A stretch of DNA of 64,000 bases from Chloroflexi bacterium HGW-Chloroflexi-10 (GCA_002840755.1 PHBZ01000002.1:248001-312000); one strand, 5' to 3'. Counted from the first letter of the stretch, positions 9,122 to 18,362 are shown. Program-made: numbers and translations. The notes: a model not told the origin generated them from the sequence alone.

Positions 9122-9141
9122 CAGGGGTCTCATGGCCCCTG
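9122..9141. terminator. Convergent hairpin between the NarL regulator and dgkA
   Basis: CAGGGG and CCCCTG form a six-pair GC-rich stem with an 8-base loop in the 35-base gap between two converging genes. The T-tract is poor on both sides, so termination is likely but not certain. Confidence 0.45.
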
Positions 9142-9149
9142 CTAATTAT

Positions 9150-9524
9150 TCATGACCATAACGAAGAATAAATTTTTGGAAGAATAACAATTAATCCTAC
9201 TATTACGGCAAAAATTGCACTTGAAAGAACTGCACCAGCTGCCAAGTCTTTAATGATTTTTGCTTTTGGATGGGTATTCGGTTCAACTAAGTTTACAAGT
9301 TCTTCTATAGCTGTATTAAGTAATTCTGTAATCCAAACCAAAAAAATGGCTAGTAATATGAAAAGCCATTCTGCGGGATTGAGTTTTATTAGAATACCGA
9401 GAGCAGTAACAAAAAGGGTTGCAGCAAGATGAATCCAGGCGTTTTTTTCGTTTTTAACCAAAAAAAACAAACCATTAAATGCAAATTTAAATGAATTTAT
9501 TCGAGAGTAAAAGAATTTCAACAT
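9150..9524 (-). CDS. dgkA: Diacylglycerol/undecaprenol kinase (DgkA family)
   Basis: Small integral-membrane lipid kinase that phosphorylates undecaprenol or diacylglycerol, recycling the carrier lipid of wall synthesis. About 124 residues from the ATG at 9524. Family motifs: NEKNAWIH after the amphipathic helix, and the signature ELLNTAIEELVNLV, with KIIKDLAAGAV before the third membrane helix. Three transmembrane segments are evident. An upstream in-frame ATG at 9563 lies inside ybeY and is less likely. The chosen start is one base after the ybeY stop. Gram-positive-type members prefer undecaprenol. Confidence 0.9.
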   Translation of the reverse strand: MLKFFYSRINSFKFAFNGLFFLVKNEKNAWIHLAATLFVTALGILIKLNPAEWLFILLAIFLVWITELLNTAIEELVNLVEPNTHPKAKIIKDLAAGAVLSSAIFAVIVGLIVILPKIYSSLWS

Positions 9525-9525
9525 A

Positions 9526-9999
9526 TTACTCTGGTAAATTTGTAAGGTAAATACCCAGGGCATTAAGGGCTTGTTCCTGGGCTAACCACATTTCTGTTTT
9601 ATTTTCTTTGGTGTCATGGTCAAAATCCAATAAATGCAGTAATCCGTGAATGATCATTAAAGATAATTCTCCATGTATGGAATTTTCCATAGTTTTTGAT
9701 TGCTCAGACACAAAAGGGAAGGAAATTACGATGTCGCCTAGGTATAATCTTCCGGTTTCCGGATCGACCTCTTTTGCTGAGAATGACAAAACGTCTGTTG
9801 GTTTCGCATAGCCAAGATATGAAGCATTTAAATTCTGAATCTCTTCATTATTTACGAAGGCAATTGATAAATCAACGTCTAATTGATGATAATGATTTTT
9901 TAGTATATAAAAGACAATTTCTCCTATATTTTCGGGGACGTCATATTTAGAATCATTTACTATATTTATTTCTGGTGTTTGTTCGTGTTGGAATTCCAT
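9526..9999 (-). CDS. ybeY: rRNA maturation endoribonuclease YbeY
   Basis: Zinc-dependent endoribonuclease that processes the 16S rRNA 3' end and takes part in ribosome quality control. The 157 residues carry the metal site HGLLHLLDFDHD, matching H-G-x-L-H-L-x3-D-H, and the upstream motif TDVLSF. It lies 10 bases after pgpH and one base before dgkA. The same gene order (pgpH, ybeY, dgkA) occurs in many Firmicutes. Confidence 0.95.
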   Translation of the reverse strand: MEFQHEQTPEINIVNDSKYDVPENIGEIVFYILKNHYHQLDVDLSIAFVNNEEIQNLNASYLGYAKPTDVLSFSAKEVDPETGRLYLGDIVISFPFVSEQSKTMENSIHGELSLMIIHGLLHLLDFDHDTKENKTEMWLAQEQALNALGIYLTNLPE

Positions 10000-10009
10000 T
10001 AGTTTTCCA

Positions 10010-12085
10010 TTATCCCTTTTTTATTTCAGGATATTTAATTCGTGGGTGATAGGTATTAATAAGCGTGTTTGTAAACACTTTAGTGATATTATTTAGATCA
10101 TTCATTGTTAGTTCTGTGTTTTCTAATTGACCTTCTCGTTGACAAAATTCAATCACTTTCTGGATCACAGCGGTAAGTTCATCCCGTGTTTGAGGTTTGT
10201 CTGCTCTAGCTCGTGCTTCACAACCATCTGCCAACATTAATAATGCCGTTTCTTTAGATTGGGGTTTGGGGCCAGGATAACGAAAGTCGTCTTTGTTTAC
10301 CGAATCTTCACGATTACCATTCAATTCAACAGCTTTAACATAAAAATACTTTGCCATTAATGTCCCATGATGTTCCCGAATAAAATCTTGAATTCTGGGT
10401 GGTAAGCGATACTTTTTGGCTAATTCAACACCATCGTTCACATGTTGAATGATGGTTGCCGCTGAAACATAAGGATCAAGATCGTCATGTGCATTTAAAT
10501 CGCCAGAAATTTGGTTCTCTATGAAAAAAGCCGGATTCTTGGCTTTACCAGCGTCATGATAGATGGCGCCTACACGTGTAAGTAATTGGTCTGCTCCAAT
10601 TACTTTGGCAGCTTGTTCAGCAAGATTAGCCACTTGAAGCGAGTGTTGATACGAGCCAGGTGAATTTGTTAAGATAAATTGTAATAGTGGATGGTCAGGC
10701 CTGGCGATTTCTAATAACTGAATAGCTGTGGATACTCCCAGAACTTGAGAAAATAAAAATTGCAACAGTAAGCCCAAGCTTGCTGAAGCCATTCCATTGA
10801 AAAATGATGCTCCGGTTAGGGTGATTATCCCAATCCAATCCGTTGTCCCTTCAAATATTCTGCTGGATAGGACAATAGCTGCACTTACTATTCCAGTTAA
10901 TAATCCAGCAGCAAAGAAAATCGATACTCTCCTTCCCTGTCCCAGCATTATCGATCCAATTACACTGGACATGAAGTAAAACAAAAAAATGTTTTGAGAA
11001 TTTGCCATTCCAAATGTAATTATTGATCCGGTGAGAGCTGTAAATATGATAGCCGCTTCCAAACCAAACATTGTGCTTAGAGCAAAGGTTAAGCCAGCTA
11101 AAGGAAAAATGTATGGCAGAATGGTGCGGTTTGGTATCAAGAATTTGGCAGCAAAAATGAATATCAAAACGGAAATGACAAACACAATTGATTCACGTAC
11201 AGTGAGGGTTGGTTTCCTGCGTTGTAAATATAGACCAGCAATGAGAACGTGAATTATGACATAAAGACTGGATGAGAATATTTCCTGTCTTTTATCTTTT
11301 GGTGTGACTAAATCGTAAGCCAATAATGCTTCAAAAACAACATTATCAATAATTTCCCCACGGCGAACAATTATCTCCCCGATTGAGTAACTTTTCTGAA
11401 CCGGCTCTACGGCCCCAACAGCCGATTTTATAGCAGCTTCAGTTGCGTTTATGTTGTAAACAGAATTGGCAATTACAAATTGTTCAGAAATTGATTGAAT
11501 TATTTTCGAATTTTCTTCCGAAAAAGCATAACTTATTAAGGAGGGAATCTTTGTTAGTGCTTCAAATTCTTGGCCTTCCCTGATAGTTGAACGCATAACT
11601 TGCTCTAAAACGGTGATAGTTTCTTTTTGAATAGCTTGCCATATGTTTTCTTCTAAAGAAATCAATATCTCCGCTTCTTCGCGAGATAAATTGAGGTCAT
11701 CTAAAAGTATGATATCTTCAAATTTTTGATTGATGTTCGATAAATTATCGATTCTTATCAATGAAATATAGTCCAGGCTCTTTTTTAGACGATCAATTTG
11801 ATGGCGGGCGACACCAGGATCAGCTGGAGAATAGATTGGTTCAATTGAGGATTGTGCAATAGTAATTTTTTCTGCAGTCAAAATTTCGGATGTGTAGTTT
11901 AATGACCTTGGGGCCTGGAAATCATATGGTGCCACTGAGCCAAGTTCAAGTTGGTACGCAGAAGGTCGGCTGGCTATGGGTAAAAGCAAAGACCCCAGGG
12001 TTGCTATGCCTGCTAGAATCAAGATAATTACTTTTAGAATGTCTTGCCGTTTGTTTCTAACCGCAAGATAAGATTTTAAAGTCAT
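10010..12085 (-). CDS. pgpH: PgpH-type 7TM-HD phosphohydrolase (c-di-AMP phosphodiesterase family)
   Basis: Membrane protein of 691 residues. A short cytosolic lead and one membrane helix precede an extracytoplasmic 7TMR-HDED domain (about 45-265), seven membrane helices (about 270-460) and a cytosolic HD domain (about 480-680). HD metal residues include GSYQHSLQVANLAE, HDAGKAKNP and the later EHHGT. Characterised members such as Listeria PgpH hydrolyse c-di-AMP, so the cell probably uses this messenger; no diadenylate cyclase gene is in the window. It is one base downstream of yqeY and 10 bases upstream of ybeY. Confidence 0.92.
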   Translation of the reverse strand: MTLKSYLAVRNKRQDILKVIILILAGIATLGSLLLPIASRPSAYQLELGSVAPYDFQAPRSLNYTSEILTAEKITIAQSSIEPIYSPADPGVARHQIDRLKKSLDYISLIRIDNLSNINQKFEDIILLDDLNLSREEAEILISLEENIWQAIQKETITVLEQVMRSTIREGQEFEALTKIPSLISYAFSEENSKIIQSISEQFVIANSVYNINATEAAIKSAVGAVEPVQKSYSIGEIIVRRGEIIDNVVFEALLAYDLVTPKDKRQEIFSSSLYVIIHVLIAGLYLQRRKPTLTVRESIVFVISVLIFIFAAKFLIPNRTILPYIFPLAGLTFALSTMFGLEAAIIFTALTGSIITFGMANSQNIFLFYFMSSVIGSIMLGQGRRVSIFFAAGLLTGIVSAAIVLSSRIFEGTTDWIGIITLTGASFFNGMASASLGLLLQFLFSQVLGVSTAIQLLEIARPDHPLLQFILTNSPGSYQHSLQVANLAEQAAKVIGADQLLTRVGAIYHDAGKAKNPAFFIENQISGDLNAHDDLDPYVSAATIIQHVNDGVELAKKYRLPPRIQDFIREHHGTLMAKYFYVKAVELNGNREDSVNKDDFRYPGPKPQSKETALLMLADGCEARARADKPQTRDELTAVIQKVIEFCQREGQLENTELTMNDLNNITKVFTNTLINTYHPRIKYPEIKKG

Positions 12086-12086
12086 T

Positions 12087-12533
12087 TTAGAATTGTAGAT
12101 ATTCCTTTACAATTTGACTTACAAGATTCCCTGGAGCTTGACCGTCAATTTTTGGCAATAAAACCTTCATGACCTTGCCCATATCTGCCTGGGATTTTGC
12201 CCCAATCTCTTCAATTACGGATTTTACTAGTTCTCTAATTTCAGTTTCTGATAATCCCACAGGTACATAAGTATTTAAAATTGCTATTTCCCGATTTGCT
12301 TCATCAATTAAATCTTGCCGATTATTCTTTGAAGCACCCTCAATTGTTTCATGTCGCATTTTTATTTCTTTATGCAAAATACTGATAATTTCAGAATCAC
12401 TCAAAGTATGGCCTTTATCAATTTCATTATTCTTAATATTGGCTATTACTAACCGAATTGTTCTTTTTTTATCATCATTTCCTTCTTTCATTGCATTTAT
12501 TAAAGATGATGAAAGCTCTTCTTTTAGACTCAT
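12087..12533 (-). CDS. yqeY: GatB/YqeY domain-containing protein
   Basis: Stand-alone YqeY of 148 residues, related to the C-terminal tRNA-binding tail of the amidotransferase subunit GatB. Typical features: MKEGNDDKKRTIRLV near residue 15, then LNTYVP and the ending KVMKVLLPKIDGQAPGNLVSQIVKEYL with the conserved G-x-A-x-G. Function in stand-alone form is unproven; a link to tRNA-dependent amidation is family inference. It overlaps comEA by 4 bases (ATGA) and is followed one base later by pgpH, so it is part of one operon. Confidence 0.92.
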   Translation of the reverse strand: MSLKEELSSSLINAMKEGNDDKKRTIRLVIANIKNNEIDKGHTLSDSEIISILHKEIKMRHETIEGASKNNRQDLIDEANREIAILNTYVPVGLSETEIRELVKSVIEEIGAKSQADMGKVMKVLLPKIDGQAPGNLVSQIVKEYLQF

Positions 12534-13102
12534 TCTGACCTCTTTGTGATCACTTGATTTATGGTGATTAAATTTCTAATTTGATTGTACGTGTATTCAC
12601 CAATTCCGGGTACCATAAGTATATCTTCTATTTTTGAAAAATAACCGTTGTCATTTCGAAAAGCAATGATAGCCTGAGCTTTGGTTGGACCAATCCCGGG
12701 AAGTGCAAGTAATTGTTCTTCTGTTGCTTCATTGATATTAATCAGGTCCTGGTTTACAAATGGCTCGATTGTTTTGTTGGTATCAGTTTCCCATAGATAG
12801 GGAATTAACAAATGTTGCCCATCATATAGTTTTGAGGCAAGGTTTATAGAGTCTCCTGGTTGTTCAACAAAACCACCTGCTAAAAGAATTAAATCATCTA
12901 CCCGAGAGTCCTTTTTTATTTCATAAATACCAGGTGATAGGATATTTCCATTAATATAAACCTTGATGGGCTGCTCAGTTGGAGCCGGTAATATTTGGAT
13001 TGGTTTCCCTTGGTTGGGATTGAACATCAAAAGCGTTGCACCAGCAAAAAATAAACCACATAGGAATCCGACAATTACTGGGAATACCAACTCTTTTTTC
13101 AT
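12530..13102 (-). CDS. comEA: ComEA-like DNA-binding competence protein
   Basis: Membrane-anchored receptor for incoming DNA in natural transformation. From the ATG at 13102 the protein has 190 residues: one membrane helix (about 6-27), an extracytoplasmic SLBB domain (about 46-98, VYINGNILSPGIYEI) and paired helix-hairpin-helix motifs (about 120-182, ALPGIGPTKAQAII and MVPGIGEYTYNQI). A TTG at 13111 opens the frame three codons earlier, but neither start has a strong ribosome site. ComEC is not in the window; a prepilin peptidase at 35.9 kb fits a type IV pilus uptake system. Confidence 0.88.
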   Translation of the reverse strand: MKKELVFPVIVGFLCGLFFAGATLLMFNPNQGKPIQILPAPTEQPIKVYINGNILSPGIYEIKKDSRVDDLILLAGGFVEQPGDSINLASKLYDGQHLLIPYLWETDTNKTIEPFVNQDLININEATEEQLLALPGIGPTKAQAIIAFRNDNGYFSKIEDILMVPGIGEYTYNQIRNLITINQVITKRSE

Positions 13103-13151
13103 TAAGTTCAAGTATATTTTTCAAAATATTCTTGTCAAGTTCTGAATAGAA

Positions 13152-14048
13152 TCAATCTGACGCAGGCGCTTTCTCCAATTCATACATAGCATTAAACGCA
13201 GCAATACTAATTTCCAAAATCGATTCGTCTGGTTCCCTGGTAGTTAGTTTTTGTAACCATAAGCCTGGCTTAGCCATAAGTTGGACAATGGGATTGTCCA
13301 ATCGATCGGCTGTCCAGCGAATGTATTCATACGCGAGCATAGCTATGAATGGAATTAGTATTATTCTGGAGATTATCAGAATTAGCCAGGAAGTTTGACC
13401 GATAAATGTAAAAATTATTATGGATATCAACACAACATAAAGAATGAAAGCTGTTCCACAACGAGGATGTTGTAATGAAAAATTTTTTACCTCATAAGGT
13501 GTTAGCGGAGCATTACTTTCGAATGCGTTTATAGTTTTGTGTTCAGCGCCATGATAAGAGAAAACCCGTGCGATATCTGGCATTTTTCCAATTCCCCAAA
13601 TATAAGTTATTACAAATATCAATCGAACCACACCTTCAATTAAATTTTGCACTATGGAATTAAATCCCAGCCATCTTTCAAGGCCTTTACCAATCAATGC
13701 TGGTCCCAGAAAAAACAACAAAATGGCAACAGCAAATGAAAGGATGAGTGTCATATAGAGTGCTGGTCCTTCAATTTTCTCATTCTCATCTTCTGTTTGG
13801 TGATTTGCTGAGATAGTTAGATATTTTGATCCTAAACCCAATGCGTCCCATAAAATCACGAGACCGCGTAAAAATGGTATTTTCTTAATTTTGCTTTGGT
13901 AAATTTTTCCTAGCTGCTCGGTTTGTATAACAATTTCTCCATCCGGTTTACGAAAAGCAGCTGCCAGATATTTATTTCCGCGCATAAGAACACCTTCTAT
14001 GAGCGCTTGGCCACCATAGGTAGGCATTTTTAGATCATTTGTTTTCAT
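13152..14048 (-). CDS. DUF1385 (YqhQ-like) multi-pass membrane protein
   Basis: Integral-membrane protein of about 298 residues. The N-terminal YGGQALIEGVLMRG and the central SYHGAEHKTINAFE and LQHPRCGTAF motifs are the signature of DUF1385/YqhQ. About five membrane segments fill residues 105-240. The family has conserved His, Glu and Cys residues that suggest a metal site, but its reaction is unknown to me. I chose the ATG at 14048 because AGGTGA lies just ahead; it overlaps the M20 peptidase stop by 14 bases. An alternative ATG at 14027 (MPTYGG) matches shorter family members. Confidence 0.88.
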   Translation of the reverse strand: MKTNDLKMPTYGGQALIEGVLMRGNKYLAAAFRKPDGEIVIQTEQLGKIYQSKIKKIPFLRGLVILWDALGLGSKYLTISANHQTEDENEKIEGPALYMTLILSFAVAILLFFLGPALIGKGLERWLGFNSIVQNLIEGVVRLIFVITYIWGIGKMPDIARVFSYHGAEHKTINAFESNAPLTPYEVKNFSLQHPRCGTAFILYVVLISIIIFTFIGQTSWLILIISRIILIPFIAMLAYEYIRWTADRLDNPIVQLMAKPGLWLQKLTTREPDESILEISIAAFNAMYELEKAPASD

Positions 14049-15423
14049 TTTCACCTGCAAATTCGTAGAAGAAATGAACCAAAGCTAGAATTCCTTTTCG
14101 CCAGGTGGGCAGGTGAAGTTTCTCGTTTGGTGAGTGAATGTTGTCTTCAGGCAATCCAAAACCTGTCAGTATAGAATCCGATCCGAGATGTTTCTGCATT
14201 TCTGCTACAACAGGTATACTACCACCTTCGCGTTTATAAATAGGTTTTGTTCCCCATTCTTTTTCAAGCGCTTTTTCCAATGCAATCACTCCAGGGTGTG
14301 AAGTATTTGCCATCGAAGCGATTCCGCCTGCAAATTTTTTCAAATCCCAGCTAACAGTAGACGGCATATTTTCGGTTAGGTATTGAATTAATTGCTGGTG
14401 TACATGCTCCGGGTCTTGATTTGGAACAAGCCGCATTGATATTTTTGCCATTGCCCATGCCGGAATCACTGTTTTTGATCCTTCTCCGATAAAGCCCGAT
14501 AAAAGGCCATTAACATCCAGCGTGGGACGGGAACCAGTTCTTTCTATGTGAGAGTAACCTCTTTCACCCCACAATTCTTTTACGCCCGTTTGTTTGCGAA
14601 TGTCTTCTTCTGTAATTGGCAGTCGCGAAAGTTTTTCCCGTTCATCAATTGAAAGACTGAGAACCTCATCATAGAATCCGGGCAAAGTTATAACACCATC
14701 TTTATCATGCATTCCTGAGATTAGCTCAGACAAAACAATTGCTGGATTATGAACAACCCCTCCAAATAAGCCACTGTGTAGATCGTGATCTGGGCCAAAG
14801 ATTTTCAATTCAAAGTATGCTAGGCCACGTAATCCATAAACTATTGTAGGGATACTTGGTGAGATCATACCCGCATCAGGATTTAAGATAACATCATTTT
14901 TGAAAAGAACTGCCTGAGTTTCTAAAACCTCATGTAAGTGAGGAGAACCAATCTCCTCTTCACCTTCTATAATAAACTTGAAATTTACAGGCGATTTTCC
15001 AGTTTGAATCACAGCTTCAACCGCGCTTAAACTGGCAACGATTTGCCCTTTCATATCCGATGCTCCGCGGCCAAACATTCGATCATTCTTAATGACAGGT
15101 TGAAACGGTTCCGTGGTCCAAAGCTCAAGCGGATCAACGGGTTGTACATCGTAATGTCCATAAATTAAAACAGTTGGTGCATCCTTTTGTTGTGTTACAT
15201 AGGAACCATAAACTACAGGATGCCCGGAGGTTTCTAGAATTTTTGTCTCCTGGATACCGATTTTCAATAATAAAGTTTGTATATATTCTGCGGCTGAGCG
15301 GATGTCTTTTTGGTGTATTGGAGATGTGGAAATTGATGGAATTTTTACTAATTCTACCAAAGTAGATTCAAAATTTATATAATTGTTTTTAACGTAATGA
15401 ATGGCGTTTTCGCGATTCGACAT
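14035..15423 (-). CDS. M20 family metallopeptidase (dipeptidase-like)
   Basis: Cytosolic zinc peptidase or amidohydrolase of 462 residues. Metal-binding motifs are intact: IYGHYDVQP (His), GASDMKGQ (bridging Asp), EGEEEIGS (general base and ligand) and the C-terminal HSPNEKLHLP (His). A lid/dimerisation domain (about 185-345) lies between the catalytic halves. Architecture matches the ArgE/DapE/CNDP superfamily, closest in style to dipeptidases such as PepV or CNDP relatives. Substrate is not determined by these motifs. It reads divergently from ssnA over a 137-base gap. Confidence 0.9.
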   Translation of the reverse strand: MSNRENAIHYVKNNYINFESTLVELVKIPSISTSPIHQKDIRSAAEYIQTLLLKIGIQETKILETSGHPVVYGSYVTQQKDAPTVLIYGHYDVQPVDPLELWTTEPFQPVIKNDRMFGRGASDMKGQIVASLSAVEAVIQTGKSPVNFKFIIEGEEEIGSPHLHEVLETQAVLFKNDVILNPDAGMISPSIPTIVYGLRGLAYFELKIFGPDHDLHSGLFGGVVHNPAIVLSELISGMHDKDGVITLPGFYDEVLSLSIDEREKLSRLPITEEDIRKQTGVKELWGERGYSHIERTGSRPTLDVNGLLSGFIGEGSKTVIPAWAMAKISMRLVPNQDPEHVHQQLIQYLTENMPSTVSWDLKKFAGGIASMANTSHPGVIALEKALEKEWGTKPIYKREGGSIPVVAEMQKHLGSDSILTGFGLPEDNIHSPNEKLHLPTWRKGILALVHFFYEFAGENENK

Positions 15424-15496
15424 TATATGACTCCTACACTAAAGATTTTTTGATTATAAAGGATAATTATAGTTTGGTAAAAATGCATAGATTATA

Positions 15497-15525
15497 TTAG
15501 CAGCATTTCATGGTTAAGCTACAAT
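15497..15525 (+). promoter_or_regulatory. Probable sigma-70 promoter for the ssnA operon
   Basis: TTAGCA (15497-15502) and TACAAT (15520-15525) are separated by 17 bases, which predicts a start near 15532 and a leader of about 28 bases. The leader carries AGGAG just before the ssnA ATG at 15561. Supported by motif match only. Confidence 0.5.
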
Positions 15526-15560
15526 AGTAAAGTACCTAAAACCCATTACAGGAGAAAATT

Positions 15561-16904
15561 ATGATAATTACCAACGGGAAAATTGTAACTTGGTCTGATA
15601 ATAACAAGATATTAACGGGACAAGCCTTGCTGATTCAGGGTAATAAAATTTCCAAAATTGGCAATCAAGAACAAATTCTAAACCTTTATCATGATGAGCA
15701 GATAATTGATGCTGGCGGTCAGTATATAATGCCTGGATTAATCTGTGCCCATACCCATTTTTATGGTGCTTATGCTAGAGGAATGGCTATTCCAGGTGAT
15801 GCTCCATCTGCATTTCCTGAAATTCTAAGCAAACTATGGTGGCCACTAGATAAATCACTTGATGAAAAAAGTGTTGCCGCATCGACCTGGGTTTGTGTCC
15901 TTGACGCAATAAAACATGGTGCCACAACCCTTTTTGATCACCATGCTTCACCCAACGCCATATCTGATTCTCTTGATGTGATCAGCAGCGTAGTAAACCA
16001 TTCTGGTATACGCGCCTCTTTGTGTTATGAGGTTACAGATCGCGATGGATTGGATAAAGCAGAAGCAGGCATCAGAGAAAATGCAAGGTTTTTAAAAAAA
16101 ATCAAACAAGGCGATACTTTGAATGGCCGACTTTCAGGTACATTTGGATTGCATGCAAGTCTGACTCTTTCAGATTCAACCTTAGATAAATGTAAAGAGA
16201 GCAATATAGATAATTTTGGTTTTCATATTCATGTCGCTGAACATATTGTAGACGAATATGATTCTTTAAAGAAAAGCGGCAAGAGAGTTATCGACCGTCT
16301 TGAGGATCATGGTATCCTTGGTGAAAATTCCATCGTTGCACATGCAGTTCATGTAGACAATCTAGAAATCCAAAAACTAGCTGAGAGCGGAACCTGGGTA
16401 ACTCACCAGCCCAGATCCAATATGAATAACGCTGTTGGAATTGCGGATGTCGAATCAATGATGCGGACTGGTGTGAATGTGTGCCTTGGAAATGATGGCT
16501 TTTCGAATACCATGTGGGATGAATGGAAGACTGCCTATCTGGTGCACAAATTGGTGAATGGCGATCCGAGAAGAATGGGCGGATATGAACTGATAAACAT
16601 GGCGATTTATAACAATGCCAAACTGGCAACAAGTCAGTTTGGATTACCGGTTGGAAAACTTGAAGAGGGTTATCAGGCTGATATTATCTTTGTAGATTAT
16701 TTGCCATATACACCTATGACTGCAGGAAACATCCCTTGGCATATTGTATTTGGAATGCAACATAGTATGATTACATCAACAATGGTGGCTGGAAAACTTT
16801 TATATCACAATCGTGCTTTCGTTACGATTGATGAGAAAAAGATTATGGCAGATGCTATGCAACTTGCTGAGAATGTATGGAAACATTATCAAACACAATT
16901 CTAA
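15561..16904 (+). CDS. ssnA: Putative aminohydrolase SsnA
   Basis: Amidohydrolase-superfamily enzyme of 447 residues, the usual SsnA length. Metal ligands: His64 and His66 (CAHTHFY), the pair in FHIHVAE (His222, His224), His264 region (AHAVH) and Asp312 (GNDGF). SsnA-specific stretches are clear: LWWPLDKSLDE, FDHHASP and RSNMNNAVG all match the E. coli protein as I recall it. In E. coli ssnA lies beside ygfM and xdhD in the selenium-dependent molybdenum hydroxylase locus, and the same partners follow here. A guanine- or purine-deaminase-like reaction is inferred, not shown. AGGAG lies ahead of the start. Confidence 0.92.
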   Translation: MIITNGKIVTWSDNNKILTGQALLIQGNKISKIGNQEQILNLYHDEQIIDAGGQYIMPGLICAHTHFYGAYARGMAIPGDAPSAFPEILSKLWWPLDKSLDEKSVAASTWVCVLDAIKHGATTLFDHHASPNAISDSLDVISSVVNHSGIRASLCYEVTDRDGLDKAEAGIRENARFLKKIKQGDTLNGRLSGTFGLHASLTLSDSTLDKCKESNIDNFGFHIHVAEHIVDEYDSLKKSGKRVIDRLEDHGILGENSIVAHAVHVDNLEIQKLAESGTWVTHQPRSNMNNAVGIADVESMMRTGVNVCLGNDGFSNTMWDEWKTAYLVHKLVNGDPRRMGGYELINMAIYNNAKLATSQFGLPVGKLEEGYQADIIFVDYLPYTPMTAGNIPWHIVFGMQHSMITSTMVAGKLLYHNRAFVTIDEKKIMADAMQLAENVWKHYQTQF

Positions 16905-16913
16905 GAGGTAAAC

Positions 16914-17573
16914 GTGAATAAAAAGATAATTGCTATACTCGGTGGTACGGGCAAAGAAGGCAAGGGTTTGGGATATCGGTGGGCAAAATATGGACATACA
17001 GTTATCCTTGGTTCGAGACAGGCTGAAAAAGCAATTTTGGCAGCTAATGAATTACAGGAGTTATTAGGAGGCAATTTTCATGTCAAAGGCATGACAAATG
17101 CAGAAGCGGCAAAACTAGCTGATGTGATTGTGTTAACAATCCCATATAGTGCTCACCGGGATATGTGTGAGTCTATCAAGGAATATGCTATAGGAAAAAT
17201 GGTTATTGATGTCACCGTTCCATTGGTTCCTCCTAAGGTGACAAAAGTTCAAATGCCTTTGGCAGGTAGTGCAACTATGGAAGCTAAGGAAATTCTAGGA
17301 GATCAGGTAAATGTTGCTGCTGCTTTCCAAAACATATCCTATGAGCATTTATTTGGGGAGGAAAAAATAGAATGCGACGTCCTAGTGGCTGGAGATTCAA
17401 AAAATACCCGTGAAACGGTAATATTGTTGGTCGAAAACGCCGGTTTGGTTGGATGGGATGCAGGTCCCATTGAGAATTCCATGGTACTGGAAGGATTAAC
17501 TTCCATATTGATTGGACTTAACAAAAAATATGGATCTCATAGTGCTGGTATCAAAATAACCGGATTGGTATAG
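16914..17573 (+). CDS. npdG: NADPH-dependent F420 reductase
   Basis: Transfers hydride between NADPH and coenzyme F420 in the cytosol. The 219 residues begin with the dinucleotide-binding motif LGGTGKEGKGLGYRWAKYG, then LGSRQAEKA, where the Ser-Arg pair contacts the NADP phosphate. LTIPYSAH and the C-terminal GWDAGPIENSMVLEGLTSIL match the Fno/NpdG family. The start is GTG behind AGAGGT. It lies 9 bases after ssnA and 3 bases before cofE, so F420 reduction and synthesis are encoded together inside this locus. Confidence 0.92.
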   Translation: MNKKIIAILGGTGKEGKGLGYRWAKYGHTVILGSRQAEKAILAANELQELLGGNFHVKGMTNAEAAKLADVIVLTIPYSAHRDMCESIKEYAIGKMVIDVTVPLVPPKVTKVQMPLAGSATMEAKEILGDQVNVAAAFQNISYEHLFGEEKIECDVLVAGDSKNTRETVILLVENAGLVGWDAGPIENSMVLEGLTSILIGLNKKYGSHSAGIKITGLV

Positions 17574-17576
17574 TAA

Positions 17577-18344
17577 ATGGATTTGCTCATCAAAGCTTTG
17601 GATAATTTTCCGGAAATTTGGGCTGGTGATAGCATAAGTGATATTATCTTTCGAGTATCTCAAGAGAATGATTGGATCTGGCAAAATGAAGACGTAGTTG
17701 TTATTGCACAAAAAATTATCTCTAAATCCGAGAACCGATATAAAAATCTCACAGACATAAAACCAGGCAAATTAGCTCTCCAATATTCTGAAACTGTAGA
17801 CAAAGATCCTCGCCTAATTGAGTTGATATTAAGTGAGAGCAAAAAGGTACTACGGACGAGAAATGGACTTATGATTGTTCAGCACAAATTAGGATTTGTT
17901 TGTGCTAATGCTGGAATTGATCATTCTAATGTCATCATGAAAGATGGCAACAATGAAAACTGGGTTCTTTTACTTCCGGAAGAACCGGATAAGTCAGCGA
18001 GACTAATCCAGGAAGAGCTAAAAAAGCTTACAAATGTAAGACTAGGAATTCTTATTATCGACTCACATGGGAGAGCCTGGCGAAATGGTGTTGTGGGAAC
18101 AACTATAGGAATAAGCCAGGTACCAGGTGTGGTTGACAAGAGAGGCGATTTTGATCGTTACGGTTATAAGTTGCGAATAACCGAAATAGGAGCCGCGGAC
18201 GAATTGGCTGCTGCAGCATCGTTGATGATGGGGCAAGCGGATGAAGGAAGACCAGTTGTCTTAGCAAAAGGTTTTCCATATCACCTCCGAAATTCGGAAA
18301 CCCAGGAACTTATCAGATCAGAATCGGATGACTTGTTTCGATAA
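17577..18344 (+). CDS. cofE: Coenzyme F420-0:L-glutamate ligase
   Basis: GTP-dependent ligase that adds glutamates to F420-0. The 255 residues carry family motifs: VVVIAQKIISKSEN, LGFVCANAGIDHSN, SHGRAWRNGVVGTTIG, VPGVVDKRGDFDRYG and ADELAAAASLMMGQ. It is the stand-alone form seen in archaea, not the actinobacterial FbiB fusion with a nitroreductase-like domain. The ATG follows the npdG stop by 3 bases with no strong ribosome site, so translation may depend on coupling. CofD, CofG and CofH are not in this window. Confidence 0.93.
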   Translation: MDLLIKALDNFPEIWAGDSISDIIFRVSQENDWIWQNEDVVVIAQKIISKSENRYKNLTDIKPGKLALQYSETVDKDPRLIELILSESKKVLRTRNGLMIVQHKLGFVCANAGIDHSNVIMKDGNNENWVLLLPEEPDKSARLIQEELKKLTNVRLGILIIDSHGRAWRNGVVGTTIGISQVPGVVDKRGDFDRYGYKLRITEIGAADELAAAASLMMGQADEGRPVVLAKGFPYHLRNSETQELIRSESDDLFR

Positions 18345-18362
18345 AAAAAAATGTTGTATAAT
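18333..18362 (+). promoter_or_regulatory. Possible internal promoter for cofC
   Basis: A perfect TATAAT (18357-18362) lies 18 bases after TTGTTT (18333-18338), at the end of cofE and in the 80-base gap before the chosen cofC start at 18425. It could raise or uncouple expression of cofC and the F420-dependent enzyme. Motif match only. Confidence 0.4.
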
